Shown: positions 1-9,606 of the stretch, in pieces | Position numbering within the stretch: the first letter of the stretch is position 1 | Layout: every line of letters begins with the position of its first letter | Assembly (NCBI GenBank): GCA_964475955.1 | Contig: CAYYZY010000067.1 | Location: 1-36,623 of the forward strand | Length of the DNA stretch: 36,623 nucleotides | Direction of reading: 5' to 3' | DNA from: DATKZH01 sp964475955 | GTDB taxonomy: Bacteria; Planctomycetota; Planctomycetia; Pirellulales; Thermoguttaceae | Position numbers and translations under genes: made by a program | The notes under the pieces: generated by a model | Database searches by the model: none | What the model was told of the DNA's origin: nothing | What the model saw: the letters and a program-made list of their open reading frames with translations, nothing else

Positions 1-1902
1 GAATTCCGAATCGTCGAGGCCGACCGGCTGGAAGGCCACCAGCACGTCGGGGAGCCAGTCGCCCGGGACGTAGGGCTGGAGCATCGAATAGCCCCAGGTC
101 TGTGTTGATATGTATAGGGCAAGGCCGACGCACAAGGCGACGGTCGTCCCGATCGTGCGCCAGAGATTGGCGGAGATCTGGGTCGCCGCCAACCGGGGAT
201 CGAGCCCGAGCACGCGGGCCACGACGTAGCCGAAGCACTTCTCGGCCAACAGAATGACGGCCGGAGCAAGCAACAGGAAGCCGACGACCATGCTCGGGTA
301 GCCGACCGCCCAATAGACCCACGATCGCGAATCGGCGGGGATTTGCAGGAAGAACACGGCTAGCGGGTTGACCGAAATGAGCGAGATTCCGACGACGGCG
401 GCCAACACGGCCGTACGACCGCGCGGCCTGGGCCGCGGGGGAACCATGGCGTCCAGCGGGCGGACCCGGGCGGCCCGCCAGGCCGGCAGCACGGCGGCGG
501 CCAGCGATCCGCCCAAGGCGCTTCCCCCGGTAAGAAGAACGCACCAGAACCCCAACGAGACGCCTGCGGGAAACAGGTCGGGTTGTGCCTGCTCGGCCAG
601 CCGGAGCAGGCCGAAGCCGGCCAGCAGTCCGCCGCCCCAGCCAATCAGGGCGAGCAAGAGGCTCTCGGAAAAGACGAGGGCGACGATCTGGCCTCGCGTC
701 AGGCCGACGGCGCGGAGCACGGCCAACTCGCGGGCCCGTTCGCTGACGCCCATGCAGAGCGTCGTGAAGATGATGAACAGGGCGGCGAGCAGTGCCATCC
801 CCGCGGCCGAGTAGACTTGGGACTTCTTGCCCGATACGCTCCGATTCTGCTGCATCCCGGCTTCCACGGCCGTCAGGTCGAAGGCGGTGGCACGGGGCGT
901 CAGCTCGGCAAGTCGCGGGTTCCAACGCTCGAGGAATTCCCGCGGCTCGGCGCCTTCCCGCAGGGCAAGCTGCGCGACCATCGTCGGCGACTGGTAGCCG
1001 TTGATCCGATCGGCAACCGCCTTGCGGACGTAGAGTGCCGACACGGCGGGGCCCGCGCTGTACACCGCGGGAAGACTCGCCCGGCTGGGAGCCCCCTCCG
1101 GGACGCTCGACCCAGCACGCGGCGGGCGACCGGGGCGCGCCGCATCTTCGGACGACGGGCCGCGGCCGGGCCGCTCGTCGACTTTGGCCGAGGGACTCCG
1201 ACGCGAGGGTGTGCCAATTCCAGTCGGGCGCCCACCGCCGCGTGGGCCGCCACCGCCCCGCCGTGGGCCGCCGCGCGGCCCGCGGAACGACGGGGAAAGC
1301 GCGGGTTCTCGAACGATTCCCACCAGCGAAAGAACGGCCTGGTTGGCGAGCGAGGTGACCAAGACCTTGTCGCCGACGGAGACCCCCAAGCGTCGGGCGG
1401 CCCGATCGCTGAGCACGGCGGATTCGGGCTCCGTGAGCCACGCTCCTTCGAGCAGTTCGTACGGGGGCTCGGCGGCGTCGGTGCCGACCAGAACCGGGCC
1501 GAGCGGCGGGGCCCCATAGACGGGAGGTCGCGAGCCGCCCATCACCTGCCTGATCGGGTCGGATGGCTCTTCCGTGGAATCCGGCCCGGCCGAAGCGACG
1601 GTCACCCGAGATTGCGCAATCGGGTTCAGCTCGGCCACCGCCGGATCGTGGCGAAGCTCGGCGACGAGCGTTTCCGGGAGGGTTCCGCCCATTCGTCCGC
1701 TTGGGACGACGATCACGTCGTATCGCCCCAGGTACGACGACGCGTGCTCGTCGAATTGGGCGACCAGCGCGTCGTATCCGCTGACGACCCAAACGACGGC
1801 GCACGACGCGGCGATGACCGCCAACGACGCCAGGACGAGCCGCGCCGGCTGACGGCGCGCGTGGGTAAAGAGCAGGGTGGCGACGGTTCCCAGTCCATTC
1901 AT
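1..1902 (-). CDS. ABC transporter permease, FtsX/MacB type (3' end beyond window)
   Basis: The reading frame is open from an ATG at 1902 to base 1 (634 codons) without a stop, so the C-terminus lies outside the window. Residues about 20-42 form a first membrane segment, followed by a large extracytoplasmic domain. A second hydrophobic segment then leads into the FtsX-typical stretch ERARELAVLRAVG, with further membrane segments and what looks like the start of a second FtsX unit, suggesting a roughly 10-segment LolC/MacB-like permease. Residues about 205-275 are an unusual Gly/Arg/Pro/Ser-rich low-complexity insertion. The ATG overlaps the stop of the upstream ATPase gene (ATGA), so the two are probably translationally coupled and form one transporter. 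Likely role is lipoprotein or macrolide-type export or mechanotransmission; the substrate is unknown. Confidence 0.85.
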   Translation of the reverse strand, partial: MNGLGTVATLLFTHARRQPARLVLASLAVIAASCAVVWVVSGYDALVAQFDEHASSYLGRYDVIVVPSGRMGGTLPETLVAELRHDPAVAELNPIAQSRVTVASAGPDSTEEPSDPIRQVMGGSRPPVYGAPPLGPVLVGTDAAEPPYELLEGAWLTEPESAVLSDRAARRLGVSVGDKVLVTSLANQAVLSLVGIVREPALSPSFRGPRGGPRRGGGGPRGGGRPTGIGTPSRRSPSAKVDERPGRGPSSEDAARPGRPPRAGSSVPEGAPSRASLPAVYSAGPAVSALYVRKAVADRINGYQSPTMVAQLALREGAEPREFLERWNPRLAELTPRATAFDLTAVEAGMQQNRSVSGKKSQVYSAAGMALLAALFIIFTTLCMGVSERARELAVLRAVGLTRGQIVALVFSESLLLALIGWGGGLLAGFGLLRLAEQAQPDLFPAGVSLGFWCVLLTGGSALGGSLAAAVLPAWRAARVRPLDAMVPPRPRPRGRTAVLAAVVGISLISVNPLAVFFLQIPADSRSWVYWAVGYPSMVVGFLLLAPAVILLAEKCFGYVVARVLGLDPRLAATQISANLWRTIGTTVALCVGLALYISTQTWGYSMLQPYVPGDWLPDVLVAFQPVGLDDSEF

Positions 1903-2702
1903 GCGGGCGCCCCCGGGGAATCGGCTGCCTGAACGACGTCGTGATAGCGGGCGGCGAGCGACTGGGCGTTGCCGCACTGCTCCGTTCGGAAGTCGGTCAG
2001 AACCCGTCCATCGGCCAGCACGACGATTCGGTCGGCCCAGATCGCAACGATCGGCTCATGGGTCACAACGACGATCGTGCGATGTTGCTCGCGACACAGT
2101 TCCCGGAGCAGTCGGCAGAGCCCCTGCCCGGCCACCGAGTCGAGGCTCCCGGTCGGTTCGTCCGCCAGAACGATTGCCGGATCGGCGATGAGGGCTCTGG
2201 CGAAGGCGACGCGTTGCTGCTCGCCGCCGCTGAGGGCATCGGGACGGTGGCTTCGACGCTCGGTCAGCCGCAGGCGGTCGAAGAGCTGCTCCAACGACTC
2301 GCGCACCTGCTCGGAGGGCCGACGGTCGGTCCGGACGGGGAGCAGGACGTTCTGTTCGGCCGTCAGCGAGGGGATCAGGTTGAGGGCCTGGAACATGACG
2401 CCGATTCGGCGGCGTCGGAAGACGGTCAGGCGTCGGTCGGGCATCGGTCGAAGATCCTGACCTTCGACGCAAACGCGTCCCGCATCGGGCGTCGTCAGCC
2501 CGGCCGCAACGTGGAGCAGGGTACTCTTGCCGGAGCCGCTGGCCCCCATGACGGCGACGAATTCCCCGGGGGCGACGTCGAGCGAGACGTCGTGCAGGGC
2601 TTCGATCGTCGTGGCGCCTTGCCGGAAGCGTTTGGTGAGGTGCTCGATTTGCAGCGGAAGGTCCGCACCGGTCGTTGCGTGCATGGAGCAGAAGTCTTCC
2701 AT
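1899..2702 (-). CDS. ABC transporter ATP-binding protein, LolD/MacB type
   Basis: A 267-residue nucleotide-binding subunit. It has a Walker A motif GASGSGKST (residues 53-61), the signature LSGGEQQ (157-163) and Walker B IVLADEP (177-183) followed by TGSLD, the wording typical of the LolD/MacB/FtsE group rather than of importers. It should hydrolyse ATP in the cytoplasm to drive the FtsX-type permease whose start codon overlaps its stop. The start at 2702 follows the DUF1559 gene by 22 nt and has no strong ribosome binding site; a second in-frame ATG at 2684 is possible. Together with the pseudopilin gene upstream it looks like a three-gene operon. Confidence 0.93.
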   Translation of the reverse strand: MEDFCSMHATTGADLPLQIEHLTKRFRQGATTIEALHDVSLDVAPGEFVAVMGASGSGKSTLLHVAAGLTTPDAGRVCVEGQDLRPMPDRRLTVFRRRRIGVMFQALNLIPSLTAEQNVLLPVRTDRRPSEQVRESLEQLFDRLRLTERRSHRPDALSGGEQQRVAFARALIADPAIVLADEPTGSLDSVAGQGLCRLLRELCREQHRTIVVVTHEPIVAIWADRIVVLADGRVLTDFRTEQCGNAQSLAARYHDVVQAADSPGAPA

Positions 2703-2724
2703 AGGTGGGGGTACGTTCGGAGGC

Positions 2725-3735
2725 TCACGGGGAAGCGACTTCCCCGCCCGCTCGGGTCCAAATCGCGTGCCAGGTCGCCCTGTCGATCGTCTCGCTCACG
2801 AACCGCACGCTGCCGTCGCAGAGGCAGGCGTTGACGCCGCCGGGGTGTCGGCTTCGGGCGGCGGTGACCTTGGCCGATCGGAACAGCAGGTCCGGAACGG
2901 GGTGATTCGGAGTGAACCTGCCGTTCATGACGGGGCCGGTCGGCGAGCAGCCGCGCAGCCAGTAGGCGAGCCGCGTGCCGTCCCAGCCGGAGATGCTGGG
3001 AAGCACGGCGTCGAGGCCGCCGGAATCGGCGGTCTCGGCCATCTCAGTGGTCGCCGGTGCCAAGGCCCGGTAGACCTGAACGTCGGGCGTGGGCTCCAGC
3101 GGCGGCGAATCGCCGGGACCGCGGAGCGATTCGGTGAATGCGAGGGTGTTGGTCATACCGTCGCGGACGTCGGCGAATCGGACCATCGCCTCCACCCAGC
3201 AGAGGCCGTCGGCGGCTGCGAAGCTGGGGTGAAAATTGCCGTCCAAACCGCTCCCCTGGTTCATGGCGTAGTTGGTTCCGGCGACCGGGATCACGGTTCC
3301 CGAAGGGAGCGTCGTATCGTGAAGCGGCTTCTCACCGTCGCTGGGGCACAAGAATATCGGAACGGCGGTGGCGGCCGCCGGATGAAGCTCCACAGGCAGG
3401 TCCTGCCAGCCGGGGTGCCCCATGTAAATGTTGAAGTCGATCAGGTCATGGAGGTTCTTCTGTTCGCAGTACGGCAGCAGCTTCGCCAACGGGGAGTAGT
3501 CGTTCGGGTAGGTGGGCCCCGACCAGCCCGCGTTGGGCAGCGTTTCGCGGAACGTGTCGGCGTAGTTGTGCATCGCCAGCCCCAACTGCTTGAGGTTGTT
3601 GCTGCACGACATGCGCCGGGCCGCCTCGCGCGCCGCCTGCACGGCCGGCAGGAGCAAGGCGATCAGGATCCCGATGATCGCAATCACGACCAACAGCTCG
3701 ACCAGGGTGAACGCCGAGCGAGACTTCCACGTCAT
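2725..3735 (-). CDS. DUF1559 domain protein with prepilin-type N-terminal signal
   Basis: A 336-residue protein starting MTWKSRSAFTLVELLVVIAI, the prepilin cleavage/methylation motif with F-T-L-V-E-L, followed by the LLPAVQAAREAARR segment that is a hallmark of the planctomycete DUF1559 family (H-X9-DG type). Near the C-terminus it keeps the conserved family ending with CLCDGSVRF. ATG 3735 is chosen over a longer frame because AGGAAGAG lies just upstream and the prepilin peptide then sits at the N-terminus. It probably assembles as a pseudopilin-like membrane or surface protein; no precise function is known. It lies upstream of and in line with the ABC ATPase and permease genes. Confidence 0.92.
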   Translation of the reverse strand: MTWKSRSAFTLVELLVVIAIIGILIALLLPAVQAAREAARRMSCSNNLKQLGLAMHNYADTFRETLPNAGWSGPTYPNDYSPLAKLLPYCEQKNLHDLIDFNIYMGHPGWQDLPVELHPAAATAVPIFLCPSDGEKPLHDTTLPSGTVIPVAGTNYAMNQGSGLDGNFHPSFAAADGLCWVEAMVRFADVRDGMTNTLAFTESLRGPGDSPPLEPTPDVQVYRALAPATTEMAETADSGGLDAVLPSISGWDGTRLAYWLRGCSPTGPVMNGRFTPNHPVPDLLFRSAKVTAARSRHPGGVNACLCDGSVRFVSETIDRATWHAIWTRAGGEVASP

Positions 3736-3827
3736 CGACTCTTCCTTTCGCGACAGGGCTCTCGTTTCCATTCCGATCGGTCGACGCCCGAGTTGGGGCT
3801 CGTCGCCAACGCGCCGAGAACCGGGAT

Positions 3828-3843
3828 GGCACGCCATCGTGCC
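3828..3843. repeat. Single hairpin related to the GGCACG repeat family
   Basis: GGCACG CCAT CGTGCC forms a perfect 6-bp stem with a 4-nt loop in the 154-nt gap between the prenyltransferase-repeat gene and the DUF1559 gene. The stem matches the outer stem of the tandem hairpins at 8316-8411 and 26187-26300. It may be a lone copy of the same family or a weak terminator; there is no T-run. Confidence 0.4.
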
Positions 3844-3889
3844 GCACGAGATGCGCGCCGTGGGCCGGCGCCGTCGAACGGGCTGGCTT

Positions 3890-5101
3890 CTACTGCGCGG
3901 GCGGTCGGCAGTAGGAGAGTGCGAGCAGGGCGAACGACGTGGCCAGGTTGGGGTCGCCTTCCATCCAGCGCTTGCTCTCGGTATTGACCCAGGAGCCGTT
4001 CTCCTGCTGGCGTTCGGCCAATTCCTCGGTCAGCTCGCGCCGCCAGTCGTGCTTCACGCCCCTTCGGTCTTCGACGAGGTCGTCGCCCAGCACCGACAGC
4101 GATTTGGCGAACGTGTGGTAGTAGTAGTAGAGGCCCGCGGGGCCCATGCCGGGATTGCTCTCGACGTCGTAATATTTGCGGATCCAACTCACGGCCGCCT
4201 TCACCCGGGGGTCGTCCCGTTTCAGGCCGGCGTAGATCATGCTCTTGAGGCCGGCGTAGCTCATGGAGCCGTAGCTTCGCAGCCCGCCCTCCGGCGTCAT
4301 GCGGTTTTCGTCCTGGCGCGACACGACACAGGTGTAGTAGAAGCCGCCGTCGTTCACCTTGGCGGCGAACCGCGTCGTGTTGTGCTCGGTCTCCAGGTTC
4401 TGGCATCGCGACACGAAGACGAGGGCCTTCCGGATTGCCTCGTCGTCCGTTCCGGCCCCGCACGCCTTCAACGCGTCGACCAGGAACGCCGTGTTCGACA
4501 GGTCGGGCCTCGACTTGCCGCCGTAGCCGGCGCCCCCGAAGTACGGGTCCGACTTCTCCTTGTCCCGGTCCTCGTCCCACTGGAGCCCGCGAACGTACGC
4601 CTCGGCCTTGCTGAGCAACTCGTCGTACCGGCCGTCGCGGTTGGCCGCTTCGAAGCACATGATGGCCGCGCACGTCTCGTAGTTGCCGAACATCCCCTTC
4701 ATGCCGTAGACGCCGCCGTCGGGCTGCACGCAGCTCGCCAGGTACTCCAGGCCCTTCGCGACGGCCGGATCATCAGGCGATCGTCCGTGGCGCAGTAGCG
4801 CCGTCACGGCCAGCGACGTGGGTCCCGTGCCCATGGCCTTGCTGAACGACCCGTCGGCCGCCTGACCGCGGACGAGCAGATACCCGACGCCTCGCTCCAC
4901 GATCTCCGCGTGCATCCGGGGCGACGGGCCGATCTGCGCTTCGGGCGCGGCGGCCGTGGCCGCGGTGGCGATCGCTGCCAGCGCCAAGAGAGCTAAGAGA
5001 AAAGTGAGCGTCCCTACAACAGGCGTCTTGGAGCCGTGGACGACGAGTCGTCGGGAAGCCATGCGAAAACGGTCCATTGCCTCGGGCGATATCATCCTCA
5101 T
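3890..5101 (-). CDS. Secreted prenyltransferase/squalene-oxidase-repeat protein
   Basis: A 403-residue protein with a Sec-type signal or anchor (residues about 25-50, hydrophobic, ending Ala-rich), then repeated alpha-toroid units with QW-like motifs: ADGSFS, PDGGVYGM, NDGGFYYT and ENGSWVN. Repeat spacing and composition fit the squalene cyclase/prenyltransferase alpha-alpha barrel superfamily common in planctomycetes. No DCTAE or DXDD cyclase motif is seen, so it is probably not a true triterpene cyclase; it may be a binding or scaffold protein outside the cytoplasm. Several in-frame ATGs lie near the start (5101, 5095); GAGGGGAAAGAAAGGG lies immediately upstream and suits either. It is oriented with the DUF1559-ABC genes 154 nt downstream and may be their distant first gene. 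Confidence 0.85.
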   Translation of the reverse strand: MRMISPEAMDRFRMASRRLVVHGSKTPVVGTLTFLLALLALAAIATAATAAAPEAQIGPSPRMHAEIVERGVGYLLVRGQAADGSFSKAMGTGPTSLAVTALLRHGRSPDDPAVAKGLEYLASCVQPDGGVYGMKGMFGNYETCAAIMCFEAANRDGRYDELLSKAEAYVRGLQWDEDRDKEKSDPYFGGAGYGGKSRPDLSNTAFLVDALKACGAGTDDEAIRKALVFVSRCQNLETEHNTTRFAAKVNDGGFYYTCVVSRQDENRMTPEGGLRSYGSMSYAGLKSMIYAGLKRDDPRVKAAVSWIRKYYDVESNPGMGPAGLYYYYHTFAKSLSVLGDDLVEDRRGVKHDWRRELTEELAERQQENGSWVNTESKRWMEGDPNLATSFALLALSYCRPPAQ

Positions 5102-5262
5102 CCCTTTCTTTCCCCTCGATCACCGAAACGATCCGCGCAATGCGGGAAAGCAATTGCCGATGAAGCGCCGTGTCATCCCGCGCATCTTGCTTTGATGCGA
5201 TTCAGGCCCTGGGCGCCGTGCTTCCTTCACCGGGAGCAATTCGCGTGCCGGTTGCCCCGACG

Positions 5263-5292
5263 TTGATGCGACTGCCGGAACACGACTATAAT
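5263..5292 (+). promoter_or_regulatory. Sigma70-type promoter of the two-component operon
   Basis: TTGATG at 5263-5268 and a perfect TATAAT at 5287-5292 are separated by 18 nt. Transcription would start near 5299, giving a leader of about 165 nt to the kinase start at 5463. The leader begins with a small inverted repeat (GTTTG CCG CAAAC, 5299-5311) and has a second hairpin AAGCGG GCC CCGCTT at 5384-5398. No other gene was seen between 5102 and 5462. Confidence 0.7.
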
Positions 5293-5462
5293 GAAGGGGT
5301 TTGCCGCAAACACGGATCTCCGAGACGACTGCCGACGTGTCGAAGAGATCGACACCGCTGCTCAAAACTCCGACCTGGTCGAAAAGCGGGCCCCGCTTGA
5401 GAGTGATCTTCCCTATCCGGCGAACGACGGGCCGGGCGTCGTGCGGCATTCAAGGTGGCGTG

Positions 5463-6850
5463 ATGAGATGGCCGATTCGAATCCAGTTGCTGTTGTGGAT
5501 TCTCTCGGTCGTGGTTTTCGCGATCGTCACGGCCACCGCGGCCAGCGCCTACCTGGCGGTGCGCGAGGCCGGCCGGCAGCAGGCCGCCAATCTCGAGCGG
5601 GTCGTGGAGACGTTGACCGAGGCGCCCTACCCGCTCAGCCAAACCGTGCTGGAGTACATGAGCGGCCTCTCCGGCGGGCAGTTCCTGGTCGTCGACGCCG
5701 GCGGAGACGCCGTCTACGGGACGATCGAGGTCGATCCGGATGACCTGTCCGGCTTGGCGTCGCCCGACGAGGCGCGCTGCGGCGGCCTCTTCTCCGAGGC
5801 GAGCGTGGTGCAACTCGGCGACCGGGCCTATTTCAGCGACGTGATCTCCATGACCGGGCGGCGCGGCGCCGCAGAGCAGCATCGGCTGATCGTGCTCTAT
5901 CCGAAGGATCGATGGTCGAGCGTCGCCCGCCGCGTGGCCTTGCCCATCTTGCTGGCCGGGGCGGTGACGACGTTGGCAGCGATGCTGGTCAGCGTGTTGG
6001 TGGCGGCGCGGTTCGTGCGTCCGGTCCGGGTGCTCAGGAACCAGACGGAGGCGATCGCGGACGGCCGGTTCCAGCCGGTCGAGGTGCCGCGCCGCAACGA
6101 CGAAATCGGCGACCTGGCCCTCTCCATCAACCGCATGACCGAGAAGCTCAGCCGCTACGAGGCCGAGGTGCGCCGCAGCGAACGGTTGCGCACGCTGGCC
6201 CAGTTGGGGTTCGGCATCGCCCATCAACTTCGCAACTCCGCCACGGGCGCGCGCATGGCCATCGAGCTGTACCAGCGGGAAGACGCGGCGTCGGCCGGCT
6301 CCGATTCGCTCGAGATGGCTCTGCGGCAATTGCAGTTGATGGAGACGTACTTGCAGCGCTTCATGGCGCTGGGACGCCGCGAGCCGGTCGTGCATCGGCG
6401 CGTGGCGCTCTCGGCGGTCGTCGAAGAGGTTTTAGGGTTGGTTCGGCCCGCGTGCGAACATGCCAAGATCCGCCTCGGATCGCGGTGCCCGGAAGCGCCG
6501 ATCTACGTGCACGGCGACGGCCAGGCGTTGGGCCAGCTCCTCGTGAACCTGGTGCTCAACGCGATCGACGCGGCCGGCAGCCGGGTCGACGCCGACGCCC
6601 GGGTGATCGTCGAACTGCTCCAGCGCGACGGGGCATGGGCCGTGCTCCGGGTGAAGGACTCGGGACCGGGACCGGCCGACGCCGTGGGCGACGAGCTGTT
6701 CGAGCCGTTCGTGACCGACAAGCCCGACGGCACCGGCCTGGGCCTCTACCTTGCCCGCCGGGTCGCCGAAACGCACGACGGGACGATCCGCTGGGAGCGC
6801 CGCGAGGGCATGACCTGCTTCGACGTCGAGATGCCGCTGGCCGAACCCGA

Positions 6851-6854
<4 letters not shown>
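5463..6854 (+). CDS. Membrane sensor histidine kinase (NtrB/AtoS-like)
   Basis: A 463-residue kinase. Order: TM1 (about 6-30), an extracytoplasmic sensor region of about 125 residues, TM2, HAMP (FVRPVRVLRNQTEAIADGRF), a HisKA dimerisation helix with the phospho-acceptor His254 in IAHQLRNS, then HATPase_c with N-box NLVLNAIDAAG, G1 DSGPGP and G2 GTGLGLYLARR. The frame extends upstream, but ATG 5463 is preferred because AAGGTGG precedes it and TM1 then begins at the N-terminus; an adjacent GTG at 5460 is an alternative. Its stop overlaps the regulator start by 4 nt (ATGA), so it is the cognate kinase of the next gene. The signal is unknown. Confidence 0.93.
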
Positions 6855-8290
<1,436 letters not shown>

Positions 8291-8315
8291 GGAGTGACGC
8301 AACCAGCGTGCCTGG

Positions 8316-8411
8316 CACGATGGAATCGTGCCCCACGTGCACGATGGAATCGTGCCCCACGTGCACGATGGAATGGTGCGCCACGTGCACGATGGAATGG
8401 TGCCCCACGTA
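8316..8411. repeat. Four tandem 24-bp hairpin repeats between convergent genes
   Basis: Four direct copies with exact 24-bp period start at 8316, 8340, 8364 and 8388. Each contains CACGATGGAATCGTG (perfect 6-bp stem, GGA loop in copies 1-2) followed by CCCCACGTG. Copies 3 and 4 carry ATGGTG instead of ATCGTG, breaking one stem pair. There are no spacers, so it is not a CRISPR array. The array fills the gap between the end of the response regulator gene (plus) and the end of the MarR gene (minus), and is the same family as the repeats at 26169-26300. Confidence 0.85.
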
Positions 8412-8427
8412 GGGAGGCTTTCGATCG

Positions 8428-8781
8428 TCACGCCTCGCCTTGAGCGTGGCGGTTTGGGTCTTCCGCGGGGTATTCGGAGATCGCGCCCGGCAACTCCTCC
8501 GCAAAGGGCCCTTCGTCGGTCGGCACGACCGCTTCGTCCAGGTAGCCCCGGTTCTCCAGCCGGCTCAGGATGCCCGTGACGGTGCCCTGGCTGAGATGGA
8601 TCTCCCTGGCCAGGGCTCCCACACTGATGGGCTGCATTTTTTGGGTGGTTTGAAAGGCAGCAAGTTGGGGGGCCGTCAAACCATGCCTTTGGAGGAGGAG
8701 CCGCGAGTGCAGATCGATCGCCCGCGTGATCCGCCGCAACGCGGCAATCACTTGCTCCTCCAGAGTAAGCCGTTCGGGCAT
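8428..8781 (-). CDS. MarR-family regulator, CosR/EctR-like, shortened C-terminus
   Basis: A 117-residue regulator starting MPERLTLEEQ at 8781, with GGGAG 8 nt upstream. The segment ALRRITRAIDLHSR followed by GLTAPQL and the winged-helix recognition part ISVGALAREIHLSQGTVTG closely resembles the CosR/EctR group of MarR proteins, which control compatible-solute genes in other bacteria. MarR proteins usually run to 140-160 residues; here the frame leaves the family pattern right after LENRGYL, so the wing's basic DKRR-type segment and the C-terminal dimerisation helices are missing. It may be a truncated or decaying regulator. It diverges from the proA operon that starts at 9607, which suggests that operon as its ancestral target. 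Confidence 0.75.
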   Translation of the reverse strand: MPERLTLEEQVIAALRRITRAIDLHSRLLLQRHGLTAPQLAAFQTTQKMQPISVGALAREIHLSQGTVTGILSRLENRGYLDEAVVPTDEGPFAEELPGAISEYPAEDPNRHAQGEA

Positions 8782-8826
8782 CAAGCAACTCCCGGGACGA
8801 AAGGTGCAGCTCGCCGCAGGAAATCG

Positions 8827-8850
8827 TTTTCTACAAAATACTTTTCTACA
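8827..8850 (+). promoter_or_regulatory. Direct-repeat candidate operator upstream of the MarR gene
   Basis: Two exact copies of TTTTCTACA (8827-8835 and 8842-8850) lie 46-69 nt upstream of the MarR start with a 15-bp period, in a locally AT-rich patch. MarR proteins often bind their own promoter. Against this, the repeat is direct rather than palindromic, which is unusual for MarR sites. Confidence 0.35.
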
Positions 8851-9606
8851 GGTAGGATACCGGAGAATTGGGCGATGGAGAAGTGGCGATTGCATGTTGC
8901 CCGGGGGTTGCTATCTTTCGGGGATCGGGTAAAATCGTTGCCTCATGGTCAGTCCCAGTCCTGCCCGGAATTGCTTTCGAGTCAAATGAGGCAGGGCGAG
9001 ATACGGCGGAGAGAATCACGAATTGATTTCTTCACCCTATGATTGGGCATTGATGGTTACCCAGGCAGGGGGGAGTATGACACTCCCATATGCCTGCTCG
9101 TCCCGCGGTCGTGCCTCCCCATGGCCCGTCTTCTGACGCGCGGGTAGAGGGTGGCCTGCATGGGCCGCCAGGGCAAGTCGCTGTTTTTCCCCTTTTTTGG
9201 GGGTTAGTGCGACATCACGACGTAGCCCTGCGTCAAGTTGCCGCGAACCGGGGACCGTCGGTTGGCACGGGGCCGTCCGTCATTAGGACTCGGCCGGCGC
9301 GATCGAAGGGTTGCCCCGCGGCCAGGAGTTCTCTTTGAGGTCGACGTAAGGCCAGCGCAGCCGACGGGTTCGGAGGTTCCCAAGAGGTGGGGGCCGTCCA
9401 CGGCGTGCAGGCTGGCACAGGCCCTGAGGCCGTAGAGGGGCATTTGGCGCGGCTTTTGCGGGAAGTGTAGAGGTTTTCGCCCCATTCACGGGGCGCGTAG
9501 CGAGCGAGGTCGGACCCGCCCGCGGCGGCCTTTGCCGGCCGTGCGACGGGTATTGAGGGGCCGATGGTCGGATTGATTTGCGGACCTTGTCGTCGAGCGA
9601 ACGAAC
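8851..9606. other. Intergenic region between MarR gene and proA, no gene recognised
   Basis: About 750 nt upstream of the large operon. Frames are short, Arg/Pro-rich and lack family features. Visible structure is the imperfect hairpin at 9062-9096 and homopolymer tracts near 9183-9200 (T5, C4, T6, G5). No convincing sigma70 promoter for proA was found, nor any RNA family I recognise. It may contain a long regulated leader or decayed sequence. Confidence 0.5.
9062..9096 (+). other. Two-step hairpin in the region upstream of proA
   Basis: CAGGCA (9062-9067) pairs with TGCCTG (9091-9096) and GGGAGT (9071-9076) with ACTCCC (9082-9087), around a 5-nt ATGAC loop and a symmetric 3x3 internal loop. 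It is not followed by a T-run, so it is not a classical terminator. It could be a regulatory RNA element or protein site. Confidence 0.45.

Noticed and set aside
1..6. EcoRI site at the first base as proof of a clone end
   Set aside because: GAATTC also occurs inside the window (for example near 934 and 11686), so the site at base 1 is only suggestive.
5287..5462. Longer histidine kinase starting near 5301
   Set aside because: The extra 54 residues are Arg/Thr/Pro-rich and unlike the family, they would begin at the predicted transcription start, and the good ribosome binding site is at 5463.
8316..8411. CRISPR-like array
   Set aside because: The 24-bp units are directly adjacent with no unique spacers and each contains a hairpin; no cas genes are nearby.
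9204..9485. 93-residue open frame on the minus strand between the MarR gene and proA
   Set aside because: No recognised family and no good start signal; its composition matches GC-rich non-coding frames. It cannot be excluded, but is not supported.
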